The position numbers were made by a program, and so were the translations under genes. A DNA stretch of 50,155 bases from Phycisphaerales bacterium (GTDB lineage Bacteria > Planctomycetota > Phycisphaerae > UBA1845 > Fen-1342), in NCBI GenBank assembly GCA_022839625.1, contig JALHJL010000024.1, forward strand, positions 1 to 50,155, given 5' to 3'. Under the pieces are notes generated by a model. That model had not been told where the DNA came from. It searched no databases and saw only the letters and a list, made by a program, of their open reading frames with translations. Position 1 is the first letter of the stretch; every line of letters starts with the position of its first letter. Shown here in pieces: positions 15,857-23,862 of the stretch.

Positions 15857-18800
15857 TCAGGCCTTCGCGTTTTCCATCACACCGGCGGCCGTGTCCGGCA
15901 TGGCGATCTCGCTCGCATCCATCGCGGCAATTCGGCGCTGCTGCCAGAGCCACCTCTGGCACAGGTAGCGGCCGAAGACCCGGACCGCCTGGTCCGCGGA
16001 CCGGAACACCGGCACCCCCGAGGCGCGCAGCGCCGCCGCCATCGGCTCGTACAGGCTGCCGGAGTCGATGTTGACCACGACCGGCTTGGAGGCGCCCGCC
16101 AGCAGGCGGGGCAGTTGCTCGACCAGTGAGCTGGGCTTGGTGATTTCCTCGGGGGTGGTGAGCATCTGCGGCGACAACGGAACGAGAGAGGCGACGACGG
16201 CATCGATGTCCGGGCTGTCGATCAGGACGCGCAGGCAGTCCACGTAGGCCTGATCGGTGGCCATCGGGTTCACGTCCAACGGGTTGCGCACGTTCACCAG
16301 CTTGTCCAGCTTGTGGGTGGCCAGCACCTGGGCCAGTTGCTGCTTCGACGCTTCGCACAGCGACGCCATCTCGACGTGGTAGTCGTGGCCGATCGTCGCG
16401 TCGGCCATGCCGACCGTTTCAAACCCGGCGTTGCTGATCGCTCCCAGCCGCAGCCCGCGGACCGGCTTCTCGTGCAGCGTCGTCGCCAGGTACACGAGCT
16501 GCTCGAATTCCTTGAAGGTCTCCACGACCAGGGCCCCGGCGTTCGCGGCCGCCGCCGTGCATACGTCGTAGTCGCCGGCGACCGAGGCCGTATGCCCGGC
16601 AGCCGCCGAGCGCCCCGACGGCGTTCGTCCCGCCTTGTAGAAGACGACCGTCTTGCCCAGGGCCGTCACGTGGCGAACGGCCCGCACGAAGTCGAGCCCG
16701 TCGAGGTTGTTGAAGCCCTCCGCGTACACGCCGAGCACGTCGATATCTTCGCGCTCGCCGACCGCCTGCACGAGGTCCGCCAGGGTAAGATCGATTTGGT
16801 TGCCGAGGGACACGGTCAGCGCGGGATCGAGCGTCTCGAGGTTGCTCAGCCGGCTGACGATAAAGGCCCCGCTTTGCGAGACCAGGGCTACGCGGCGGGG
16901 CGGAGCGCTCCACCGCGTGTCGAGCTTGCTTTGCGGGATGAAGAAGGTGTCGTAGCGCCCGGCGCGCGACTGGATGCCCATGCAGTTCGGGCCGAGGAAC
17001 ACCGGTCCGCCGTCCTTCTCCTCGCGGCCGGTCCCGATCGCCAGCCGGATTTCCTTCTCGATCTCCGCCGAGCCCTCGGTCTCACCCAGACCGCCGGGGA
17101 TCATGATCGCGGCGCCGACCTTGCCGCTGGCGACGACGTCGCGCGTAATCTGCGGCATGGCGCCGGCCGGGGCGGCGATGACCAGCAGATCCACGAACTC
17201 CGGCAGGTCCTTCACCGCCGGCACACAGGCCACGCCGTCGATCTCCTTGTCATTCTCCTTGATGACGTGCAGGTGCTTGGGCGGGAAGCCGCACTTCTGG
17301 ATGTTGTTGAGGATGATGCGGCCGAAATTCATGGCCGTGCTCGAAACACCCAGCACGGCGATCGCGCGCGGCTCGAGGAGCCGCCGAACCTTCTCGTTGG
17401 GGCGCGGCAGGGGTCGCTTGGCGGCCGTTCCCAGGCGCCCACGGCCGTCGAGCGGAACCATGCGCTGCTGACGGAAGGCGAACGGGTTGACCTCCAGCTC
17501 CGCCACGTCGGGGCCCTCGGCCCCGCGGTCGATGCAGAAATGCCGGGCCAGCGAGATGAATGCCCGGAAGCAGCGCAGCAGCTCCCCGTCCGATACGATT
17601 CGCCGATGGCCGCGGGCACGTCCAGCGAGGACGTCGTAAGCGGCCGTCTTCTTGAACAGCTCCAGGAACTCTTCGGGCGTCGTGTCGGTGGCGCACGCCT
17701 TGGCCACCGCGATGCCCGGCCTCATCTTCGTCGCGAGGTACTCGGTGTCGACCCCGCCGAGCCCGGCGGCGATGACCGGGCCGAACTCGCGCGTCGCCCG
17801 CACGCCGACGAACAGCTCGTTCCCGAAGCCCGGCTGGGTGCGTTCGACGAACTCCACCACCAGCACGCCCGCAACGCGGGCCGCGTCGGCGTGCCGGGCC
17901 ACCAGGCGCTCCAGTTCGCGCCGCACCGTTTCGTAGTCCTTGGCGACGAAGGCGATCGCGTCCGCGTCCGACTTGTGGGTCACGTCCTGCGAAACCAGCT
18001 TGAGCACGACGCGGTCACCGGGGAACTGCGCCAGCGCCTCGGGGGAGATCAGGCTGTCCTTGGGGACAAACACGTACCGCGGCGGCGAGATGGCCCCGAT
18101 CAGCTCGACCAGCATGTACACTTCGTGTTCATAGAGGGGCCGCCGGCCCTCTTCATACGCCCGCAACAGCGTCCGCTCGAACGCCGTCGCCTCCGCCCCG
18201 GTCAGGCGATCCTCCGCCAGGTCGGTCGCGTCGAACTTGGGCGGCGCCGGCGCTTCGGCGCGCATGAGATCGTCGGCGGAGAGGTGGTCGATCCAGCTCC
18301 GCACCGCGCGCGACGATCCCCCGCGCTGGAGTCCGTCACGGTACGCCGCCGCCGCGTTGCGGCCGAGCTGAAACGCCCGGCGATTGGTTTGTACGACCTT
18401 GTCACCCTTGGCGCGGAACATCTCCGCCACCGCGTCTTCCAGCTCGCGGGCGTCCAGTTCCAGGAACAGCGAGGCCGCCCCGAGGGTGACGATGTTGGCG
18501 GCCAACACCGAGCCGGCCGCCTTCGCCAGCCGGTCGGCGTCGATCAGCACGTGCCGCGGGAAGGTGGCCACGCGGTCCAGAATCTGCTCGATGGCCGGGT
18601 AGTTCTCGATGTTCATGTACGCGTTTGTGCTGACCACCATGATGCCGCTGTCGCTGAGGTAGTGGACGTACCGCAGAGACTCCAGCGGCTCCACCGACAG
18701 GACCAGGTCGGCCGCCCCCGCGGGGATCAGGTCGCTGAAGAGCTCGTGGTCGCCGATGCGCAGGTGGGACTGCACGGCCCCCCCGCGCTGCGACATCCCG

Positions 18801-18916
18801 TGCACCTCGGCCTGTTTCACGTACAGGTTGCGACGGAGCGCGGCCAACGAGATGGCGCGTGCGATCGTCAGGATGCCTTGTCCGCCCACGCCCGCCAGGA
18901 TGAGATTCTGTTCCAT
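15857..18916 (-). CDS. Fusion: indolepyruvate:ferredoxin oxidoreductase beta + ADP-forming acyl-CoA synthetase
   Basis: A 1019-aa fusion with three recognisable parts. Residues 1-190 are IorB (pyruvate-ferredoxin oxidoreductase gamma type): NLILAGVGGQGILTIARAIS, then EVHGMSQRGGAVQSHLRIG. Residues about 230-470 are an ATP-grasp domain of the acyl-CoA synthetase beta-subunit type (VVLKLVSQDVTHKSDADAI, ELFVGVRATREFGPVIAAG, ELEVNPF). Residues about 490-980 are the alpha-subunit part: a Rossmann CoA-binding domain (AIAVLGVSSTAMNFGRII) and a ligase domain with the phosphohistidine motif GHTASVAGDYDVC. IOR produces aryl-acetyl-CoA and reduced ferredoxin; ADP-forming synthetases turn acyl-CoA into acid plus ATP. 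The fusion would join consecutive steps. Its start has a GGAAGGA-like ribosome site. It follows iorA by 87 nt. Confidence 0.9.
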   Translation of the reverse strand: MEQNLILAGVGGQGILTIARAISLAALRRNLYVKQAEVHGMSQRGGAVQSHLRIGDHELFSDLIPAGAADLVLSVEPLESLRYVHYLSDSGIMVVSTNAYMNIENYPAIEQILDRVATFPRHVLIDADRLAKAAGSVLAANIVTLGAASLFLELDARELEDAVAEMFRAKGDKVVQTNRRAFQLGRNAAAAYRDGLQRGGSSRAVRSWIDHLSADDLMRAEAPAPPKFDATDLAEDRLTGAEATAFERTLLRAYEEGRRPLYEHEVYMLVELIGAISPPRYVFVPKDSLISPEALAQFPGDRVVLKLVSQDVTHKSDADAIAFVAKDYETVRRELERLVARHADAARVAGVLVVEFVERTQPGFGNELFVGVRATREFGPVIAAGLGGVDTEYLATKMRPGIAVAKACATDTTPEEFLELFKKTAAYDVLAGRARGHRRIVSDGELLRCFRAFISLARHFCIDRGAEGPDVAELEVNPFAFRQQRMVPLDGRGRLGTAAKRPLPRPNEKVRRLLEPRAIAVLGVSSTAMNFGRIILNNIQKCGFPPKHLHVIKENDKEIDGVACVPAVKDLPEFVDLLVIAAPAGAMPQITRDVVASGKVGAAIMIPGGLGETEGSAEIEKEIRLAIGTGREEKDGGPVFLGPNCMGIQSRAGRYDTFFIPQSKLDTRWSAPPRRVALVSQSGAFIVSRLSNLETLDPALTVSLGNQIDLTLADLVQAVGEREDIDVLGVYAEGFNNLDGLDFVRAVRHVTALGKTVVFYKAGRTPSGRSAAAGHTASVAGDYDVCTAAAANAGALVVETFKEFEQLVYLATTLHEKPVRGLRLGAISNAGFETVGMADATIGHDYHVEMASLCEASKQQLAQVLATHKLDKLVNVRNPLDVNPMATDQAYVDCLRVLIDSPDIDAVVASLVPLSPQMLTTPEEITKPSSLVEQLPRLLAGASKPVVVNIDSGSLYEPMAAALRASGVPVFRSADQAVRVFGRYLCQRWLWQQRRIAAMDASEIAMPDTAAGVMENAKA

Positions 18917-19003
18917 CGTCCGTTCCTTCCAGACACTCACGGATCGCACAGCCGCCCCCGGCCGCGCGCCACCGGCACGGCCGCCAGCCGCCATGCCGCC
19001 GGG

Positions 19004-20638
19004 TTACTGCCCACAACTTGCGCACGCCGCCTTAGCGGCCGGCTTTTCGGTCACCGCCTTGCGGCGCGTGTGAATGCACTCACGCTGGGCCACAATCACG
19101 GAGAGGCCGCGGTGATTGATGGCCCGGGACAAGAGCGCTACGTTCTGTTCGTGGTTCTTGGCCAGCGGCTCGATGACGTGCAGGTGGCCTTCCGGGACGC
19201 CGAGCCCCTTCAGCAGATTCAGCAATTGCTCGCCCGCCGCCATCGTCTGCTGCCCCCCGGTCATGGCCACCGTGGCATTGTCCAGGATGAACACCGTCAT
19301 GTCGGCGTCAGCACGCGCCGCGCCGATGAGCGGCGTCATGCCGGAGTGCGTGAACGTCGAGTCGCCGATCGTACACAACACCGGGTGTGCCCCGGCCTGG
19401 GCCGCCCCGTGCGCCATGGCGATCGACGAGCCCATGTCCACGCAGGAGTGGACGGCCTTGTACGGCGGAAGCACCCCCAGCGTGTAGCAGCCGATGTCGC
19501 TGAAGAGAATGGTGCCCGGATGCCCCGCCGTCGCGTCAATGATCGCCTTGAACGTATCGGCATGCGGGCAGCCCCGGCACAGCGCCGGCGGCCGGCCGGT
19601 CAGATCTTCGATCGCCGAGGTCACCTGACGGAACGGCAGCCCGAGCGCCGCGGCGACGGCGTCGGGGGTCAGCTCGCCGTCCGGTGGCAGGACGCCGTCC
19701 AGCTTGCCGCGAATGGCCTTGCCCGGCACGCCGAGCACGCCGTTGAGCCGTTTCTCGATGAACGGGTATCCCTCCTCCACCACGAAGATCTCGTCGCAAT
19801 GGCCGACCAGGCTGCGAATCTTCTCGGTGGGCAAGGGGTACGTGGCGACGTGCAGCATGGAGAAATCGCCGCGGCCGCCGAGCGCCTCACGCACGTAATT
19901 GCCCGCTAGGCCCGCCGCGATGATCCCGCGCCGCCCCGACAGCCGAAGCTCGTTCTGCGCCGACTTCTCCGACCACTCGACGAGCACCGGCTGCATCGTC
20001 AGCAGCCGACGGAAACGCCGCCGCGCGTTCGACGGCACCAGCGTCCAGTGGTTCGGGTCGGGCCGCGGCCGCGGCTCGCTGGACACAGGCGGCAGCTCGT
20101 CCTCGCTCAGGACACGGACGTTGGCGCGGCTGTGTGCCAGGCGCGTAACCACGCGGATCATCACCGGCAGGTTGAACTTCTCGGACAGCTCGAACGCCTC
20201 GCGGGCGAAATCGTAGGCCTGCTGCTGGTTGCCGGGCTCGAGCACCGGAATCTGCGCGAACTCGCCGAAGTACCGGCTGTCCTGCTCATTCTGCGACGAG
20301 TGCATGCCCGGGTCGTCCGCCACCACCACGACCAGCCCGCCATTTACGCCAGTGAGCGCCGAGTTGATGAACGGGTCCGCGGCCACGTTGAGACCGACGT
20401 GTTTCATGGAGACGATGGCGCGTCGGCCGGCGTACGACATGCCGAGCGCTTCCTCGTAGGCCACTTTCTCGTTGGCCGACCAGCGGGCGGCGATGGGGTG
20501 CGGGCCGCGGCTGTGCTCCTCGATGAACTCGAAGATCTCGGTGGCCGGCGTGCCAGGGTAGGAGAACGCCCCGCCGATACGGGCATGGAGGGCACCCAAC
20601 CCGATTGCCTCATCGCCGAGCAGCAATTCCAACTTCAT
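19004..20638 (-). CDS. iorA: Indolepyruvate:ferredoxin oxidoreductase alpha subunit, lacking the ferredoxin domain
   Basis: IorA carries the thiamine diphosphate site for oxidative decarboxylation of aryl-pyruvates in amino-acid fermentation. Seen here: the pyrimidine-binding domain GGAFSYPGTPATEIFEF and VSMKHVGLNVAADPF near the N-terminus, CRGCPHAD near 350, and the TPP-binding domain DIGCYTLGVLPPYKAVHSC, with TIGDSTFTHSG and DNATVAMTGGQQT. The protein is 544 aa; many family members exceed 600 because of a C-terminal two-cluster ferredoxin domain. Here the sequence ends at CASCGQ with only two cysteines, so that domain is absent. The start has a GGGAG ribosome site. It is directly upstream of the iorB fusion gene. 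Confidence 0.92.
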   Translation of the reverse strand: MKLELLLGDEAIGLGALHARIGGAFSYPGTPATEIFEFIEEHSRGPHPIAARWSANEKVAYEEALGMSYAGRRAIVSMKHVGLNVAADPFINSALTGVNGGLVVVVADDPGMHSSQNEQDSRYFGEFAQIPVLEPGNQQQAYDFAREAFELSEKFNLPVMIRVVTRLAHSRANVRVLSEDELPPVSSEPRPRPDPNHWTLVPSNARRRFRRLLTMQPVLVEWSEKSAQNELRLSGRRGIIAAGLAGNYVREALGGRGDFSMLHVATYPLPTEKIRSLVGHCDEIFVVEEGYPFIEKRLNGVLGVPGKAIRGKLDGVLPPDGELTPDAVAAALGLPFRQVTSAIEDLTGRPPALCRGCPHADTFKAIIDATAGHPGTILFSDIGCYTLGVLPPYKAVHSCVDMGSSIAMAHGAAQAGAHPVLCTIGDSTFTHSGMTPLIGAARADADMTVFILDNATVAMTGGQQTMAAGEQLLNLLKGLGVPEGHLHVIEPLAKNHEQNVALLSRAINHRGLSVIVAQRECIHTRRKAVTEKPAAKAACASCGQ

Positions 20639-20800
20639 TCGTGGTCTCCCTCTGGCCGCAGGTCAGCCCGGCGGCCGGGCCGCTGTCAGAACCCGGCCTC
20701 CAGGGTCAGGACCGCGGTGGACCAGACCGTTGCAACCGCTGTGCCGGCTTCTGATCGACGCTCCCAAGCATACTGCATTCCACGCGCCGCCGAAACGGGT

Positions 20801-21463
20801 CTACTCACGCCAACCCGCCGCGCCCACCAACTTGACAAACCGGCACTTCAAAATGTCTTCGGTCTTGAGACCGCCCTCGGTGCGGCGAACCAGCACCAAC
20901 GTTTGGTCCCCCACCGGGCCGACGGGGATCACTAGCCGCCCCCCCACCGCAAGCTGCTCGGTCAGCGCCGACGGGACCACCGGGGCGCCGGCGGTGACGA
21001 GGATTGCGTTGAAAGGGGCCTGCTCGGGCCAGCCCAGCGAGCCGTCCCCGCACCGCAGTGTGATATTCCGCAGCCCGAGGGCCTCAAGCCGCGCCGCGGC
21101 GAGGGTCAGCAGCTTGAGGTGCCACTCGATCGAGTACACGTGCCGCCCCAAACAGGCGAGGATCGCGGTCTGGTAGCCCGACCCGGTCCCGATCTCGAGC
21201 ACGCGGTGCTCGCGGGTCAATCCCAGCAACTCGGTCATCCGTGCGACCATGTACGGCTGCGAGATCGTTTGCAGGCAGTCGATGGGCAGCGCCCCGTCAC
21301 CGTAAGCGCTGGACTGCTGGCCCGGCGGTACGAACCGCTCCCGCGGTATCCACCCCATCGCGCTCAGCACGGCCTCCGAGCGGATGCCCCGTGCGGCAAG
21401 CTGCTCGGCGACCATCTGCTCGCGCTCCGCGGAACGGTCGCCGTGACCAGCATTCTGTTGCAT
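20801..21463 (-). CDS. pcm: Protein-L-isoaspartate O-methyltransferase
   Basis: Pcm methylates L-isoaspartyl residues for repair of aged proteins. The 220-aa product has the family blocks YGDGALPIDCLQTISQPYMV near residue 55, the SAM motif VLEIGTGSGYQTAIL near 85, and VIPVGPVGDQTLVLV near the end. I chose ATG 21463, whose product starts with the expected RSAEREQMVAEQLAARGI region. A longer reading to 21529 adds an Arg-rich stretch. It lies upstream of iorA on the same strand with a 160-bp spacer in which I see nothing else. Confidence 0.92.
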   Translation of the reverse strand: MQQNAGHGDRSAEREQMVAEQLAARGIRSEAVLSAMGWIPRERFVPPGQQSSAYGDGALPIDCLQTISQPYMVARMTELLGLTREHRVLEIGTGSGYQTAILACLGRHVYSIEWHLKLLTLAAARLEALGLRNITLRCGDGSLGWPEQAPFNAILVTAGAPVVPSALTEQLAVGGRLVIPVGPVGDQTLVLVRRTEGGLKTEDILKCRFVKLVGAAGWRE

Positions 21464-21672
21464 AGCACACGCCAGGTGGACCAGCGACTTGCATGATTGA
21501 CCGGACCGTATCCTACCGCGCCGGCGCACTCGCGGCAGCCCGTACGCCGAGCGGCCGGCGATCGCGGCACCGACCGCCCGGTTGACCGCGAGCGGCGGAC
21601 GCTCTAAGAATCGTCTGCGGCGAGGGCCGCGGGTGCGTCCGAGGGCCTCGGGCGCCAGAGAGGAGTAGCGCG

Positions 21673-22338
21673 ATGCGACACCGGCAACTGGGACTCATAC
21701 TGTCCGCGGGCCTGGTGCTCCTGGTCACCACCGGCTGCCTGGCCGAGTTGTTCCGTGTTGTAGGCAGCGGCACGATCGCGACGACGACCCGTGACGTGGG
21801 GGCCTTCACGGCCATCGAGTTTCTCGGAGCCGGGCGAATCGAAATTACGATCGGCGAATTGAAGCCGCTCGAACTCACCGGCGACGACAACCTCCTGCCA
21901 CTCATCGAGACCAAGGTCACCAACGGCCGGCTCGTAGTGCGCCCCACCCGCCCGATCCGCATCACGCAGCCACTGACTCTCAAAGCCACCGTTCCTGCTC
22001 TCGCGGCGATCACCTTGAGCGGAGCCGGCGCGATTGTGGCCACCGGGCTGGACAGCGACTCGCTGCAGGTTGAGGTCACGGGCGCCGGCAGCATCAGCTT
22101 GGCAGGTAAGAGCGCCAACCTATCGGTAGTCCTGACCGGAGCGGGGAGCGTGGATGCCGCGACCCTGGTCGCCAACGCGGCTACCGTAAACGTCAGCGGT
22201 GCCGGCAGCGCCTTTGTGAACGCGGTGGAAACGCTGGACGTGACGATCACGGGCGTCGGCTCCGTGACCTATTCCGGGGAGCCGACGATTACGCAGAACA
22301 TCACCGGGCTCGGATCGCTGAAGAGGGCGACCCCATAG
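21673..22338 (+). CDS. DUF2807 (GIN-domain) lipoprotein
   Basis: The 221-aa protein has a lipoprotein signal peptide with lipobox VTTGC at about residue 17-21. It then forms a right-handed beta-helix-like chain of repeats rich in GAG (TLSGAGAIV, VTGAGSISL, LTGAGSVDA, VSGAGSAFV, ITGVGSVTY). The head segment VGAFTAIEFLGAGRIEITIG and the parallel repeats match the DUF2807/putative auto-transporter adhesin head family. It is probably anchored in the outer membrane or periplasm; function unknown. A GAGGAG ribosome site precedes the ATG. The 160 bp after it hold no gene. Confidence 0.82.
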   Translation: MRHRQLGLILSAGLVLLVTTGCLAELFRVVGSGTIATTTRDVGAFTAIEFLGAGRIEITIGELKPLELTGDDNLLPLIETKVTNGRLVVRPTRPIRITQPLTLKATVPALAAITLSGAGAIVATGLDSDSLQVEVTGAGSISLAGKSANLSVVLTGAGSVDAATLVANAATVNVSGAGSAFVNAVETLDVTITGVGSVTYSGEPTITQNITGLGSLKRATP

Positions 22339-22501
22339 CAGTCCATTGAAAGAGGGGATAGGAACCGCGGGGGAGCCATGCAGCGCTGCCGCGACAGCCC
22401 GCCGGCGCGGCGGAGCCAGCCCCCTTCTTCAACGGACACACAGGGCCACGAACCCAGCCGCCTGGCGTGCATGGACACCGGCGGACAGGGAGCCCCGGCC
22501 G

Positions 22502-23794
22502 TCACTCGAAGGCGCGGACGATCAACGTGTCGTTCTGGCCGCCGAAGCCGAAGCTGTTGCTCAGGCACGTGCGCACCTTCGCCGGGCGGGCCTGGTTGGG
22601 CACGTAGTCCAGGTCGCAGTTCGGGTCCGGCTCCTGGTAGTTCGTGGTGGGCGGAAGAATCTGGTCGCGGATAGCCAGAACGCAGGTAATCAGCTCGACC
22701 GCGCCGGCGCCCGCGATGAGGTGCCCCAGCATGCTCTTAACGCTGCTGACGGGCACGTGCGAGGCGTGCTCACCAAACACCTTCCTGATGGCCAACGTTT
22801 CCACCTTATCGTTCTCGGCGGTGCCCGTGCCGTGCGCCGATATGTAGTCGATATCCCGCGGGCCGACCCCTGCGTCGGTCATGGCGCCCTGCATGGCCCC
22901 GGTCGCACCGCGTCCGTCCTCGTGCATGTCCGTCACGCGGAACGCGTCGGCCGTCGAACCATAGCCGGTGATCTCCGCCAGGATGCGGGCTCCCCGCCGC
23001 CGGGCACACTCCAGCTCCTCCAGGATCAAGATGCCGGCGCCCTCACCTAACACGAACCCGTCCCGCGTGCGGTCAAACGGCCGCGACGCCGTGAGACAGG
23101 AATCGTTCCGCGTCGATAGGGCCGTCAGGCGATTGAAGCCGGTCACGCCCAGCGGATGAATCATGCTGTGCGCCCCGCCGGAGATCATCACGTCCGCGTC
23201 GCCGCGCCGGATCAGCGTCGCGGCCTCCCCCAGCGCCTGCGTGCTGGCGGCACAGGCCGTCAGGGTGTTGAAGTTCGGACCCTGCGCGTTGAACCGGCAG
23301 GCGATGTGGCAGGCAGCGCTGTTGGGATCTTGCTCGAACTCCCGAGCGGCCGTGAGCCGCGCCGCGGCGATCTCCGCCCAGCGGCGAGCGTCCAGCTCAC
23401 GCTTCACCGGATCCCACCCGCCGATCGCGGCCGCGACGAAGTTGTCGAAATCGATCGGCCCCTCGCCCCCCCCCAAGTACACGCCGACCATCTCCGGGGC
23501 CACGTCCGGGCGGCCGTTCAGGCCCGCGTGGCGCCAGGCCATCTCCGCCGCGGCCAGACCAAACCCGACGTTACGGCTGCAAGCCCGGTGCTGCTCGTAG
23601 TGCGGCCCGAGGAAGCTGCGCAGGTCGAAGTCCTTCACCTCGGCCGCGAATTGGGTCGGGAACGTGCGCGCGTCGAAGATGGTGGTTGGCGCGACGCCGC
23701 TCTCCCCGGCCAACAGACGCTTCCAGACGCCGTCCAGATCGTGCCCGAGCGGCGTGACCCAGCCCATGCCCGTGATGACAACGCGTCGGTTCAT
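22502..23794 (-). CDS. Beta-ketoacyl-ACP synthase (FabF type, active-site complete)
   Basis: A 430-aa condensing enzyme beginning MNRRVVITGMGWVTPLGHD. The full Cys-His-His triad is visible: C181 in TLTACAASTQAL, H321 in ISAHGTGTAENDKVE and H358 in VKSMLGHLIAGAGA. The glycine-rich C-terminal GFGGQN is also present. It would extend acyl-ACP by two carbons from malonyl-ACP. It is the last gene of the lipid operon, 68 nt after the second ketosynthase, with a partial copy of the palindromic repeat in the spacer. In the rhizobial VLCFA cluster the corresponding position is held by fabF1XL. A longer reading to 23986 would run into the neighbouring ketosynthase gene and was rejected. Confidence 0.9.
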   Translation of the reverse strand: MNRRVVITGMGWVTPLGHDLDGVWKRLLAGESGVAPTTIFDARTFPTQFAAEVKDFDLRSFLGPHYEQHRACSRNVGFGLAAAEMAWRHAGLNGRPDVAPEMVGVYLGGGEGPIDFDNFVAAAIGGWDPVKRELDARRWAEIAAARLTAAREFEQDPNSAACHIACRFNAQGPNFNTLTACAASTQALGEAATLIRRGDADVMISGGAHSMIHPLGVTGFNRLTALSTRNDSCLTASRPFDRTRDGFVLGEGAGILILEELECARRRGARILAEITGYGSTADAFRVTDMHEDGRGATGAMQGAMTDAGVGPRDIDYISAHGTGTAENDKVETLAIRKVFGEHASHVPVSSVKSMLGHLIAGAGAVELITCVLAIRDQILPPTTNYQEPDPNCDLDYVPNQARPAKVRTCLSNSFGFGGQNDTLIVRAFE

Positions 23795-23805
23795 GCCTTT
23801 TCCTG

Positions 23806-23830
23806 TAGCGTCGGACTTCCTTGTCCAACG
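23806..23830 (+). repeat. Partial copy of the palindromic repeat
   Basis: 22 of 25 bases match positions 71-95. It retains the hairpin arms (GTCGGAC and a one-base variant of the partner). It lies in the 68-bp spacer between the two ketosynthase genes. Confidence 0.6.
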
Positions 23831-23862
23831 TAATCCGCAACTCGCCCGCGTACCCCTGGGCG

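Noticed and set aside
12807..16358. A 1183-codon open frame on the minus strand across gyrA
   Set aside because: It is antisense to gyrA, whose protein matches its family end to end. The antisense product is His/Arg/Asp-rich with no recognisable domain, typical of GC-rich shadow frames.
16313..19909. A 1198-codon open frame on the plus strand
   Set aside because: It is antisense to the iorB fusion gene and iorA, both supported by strong family motifs. The translation is Arg/His-rich and domain-free.
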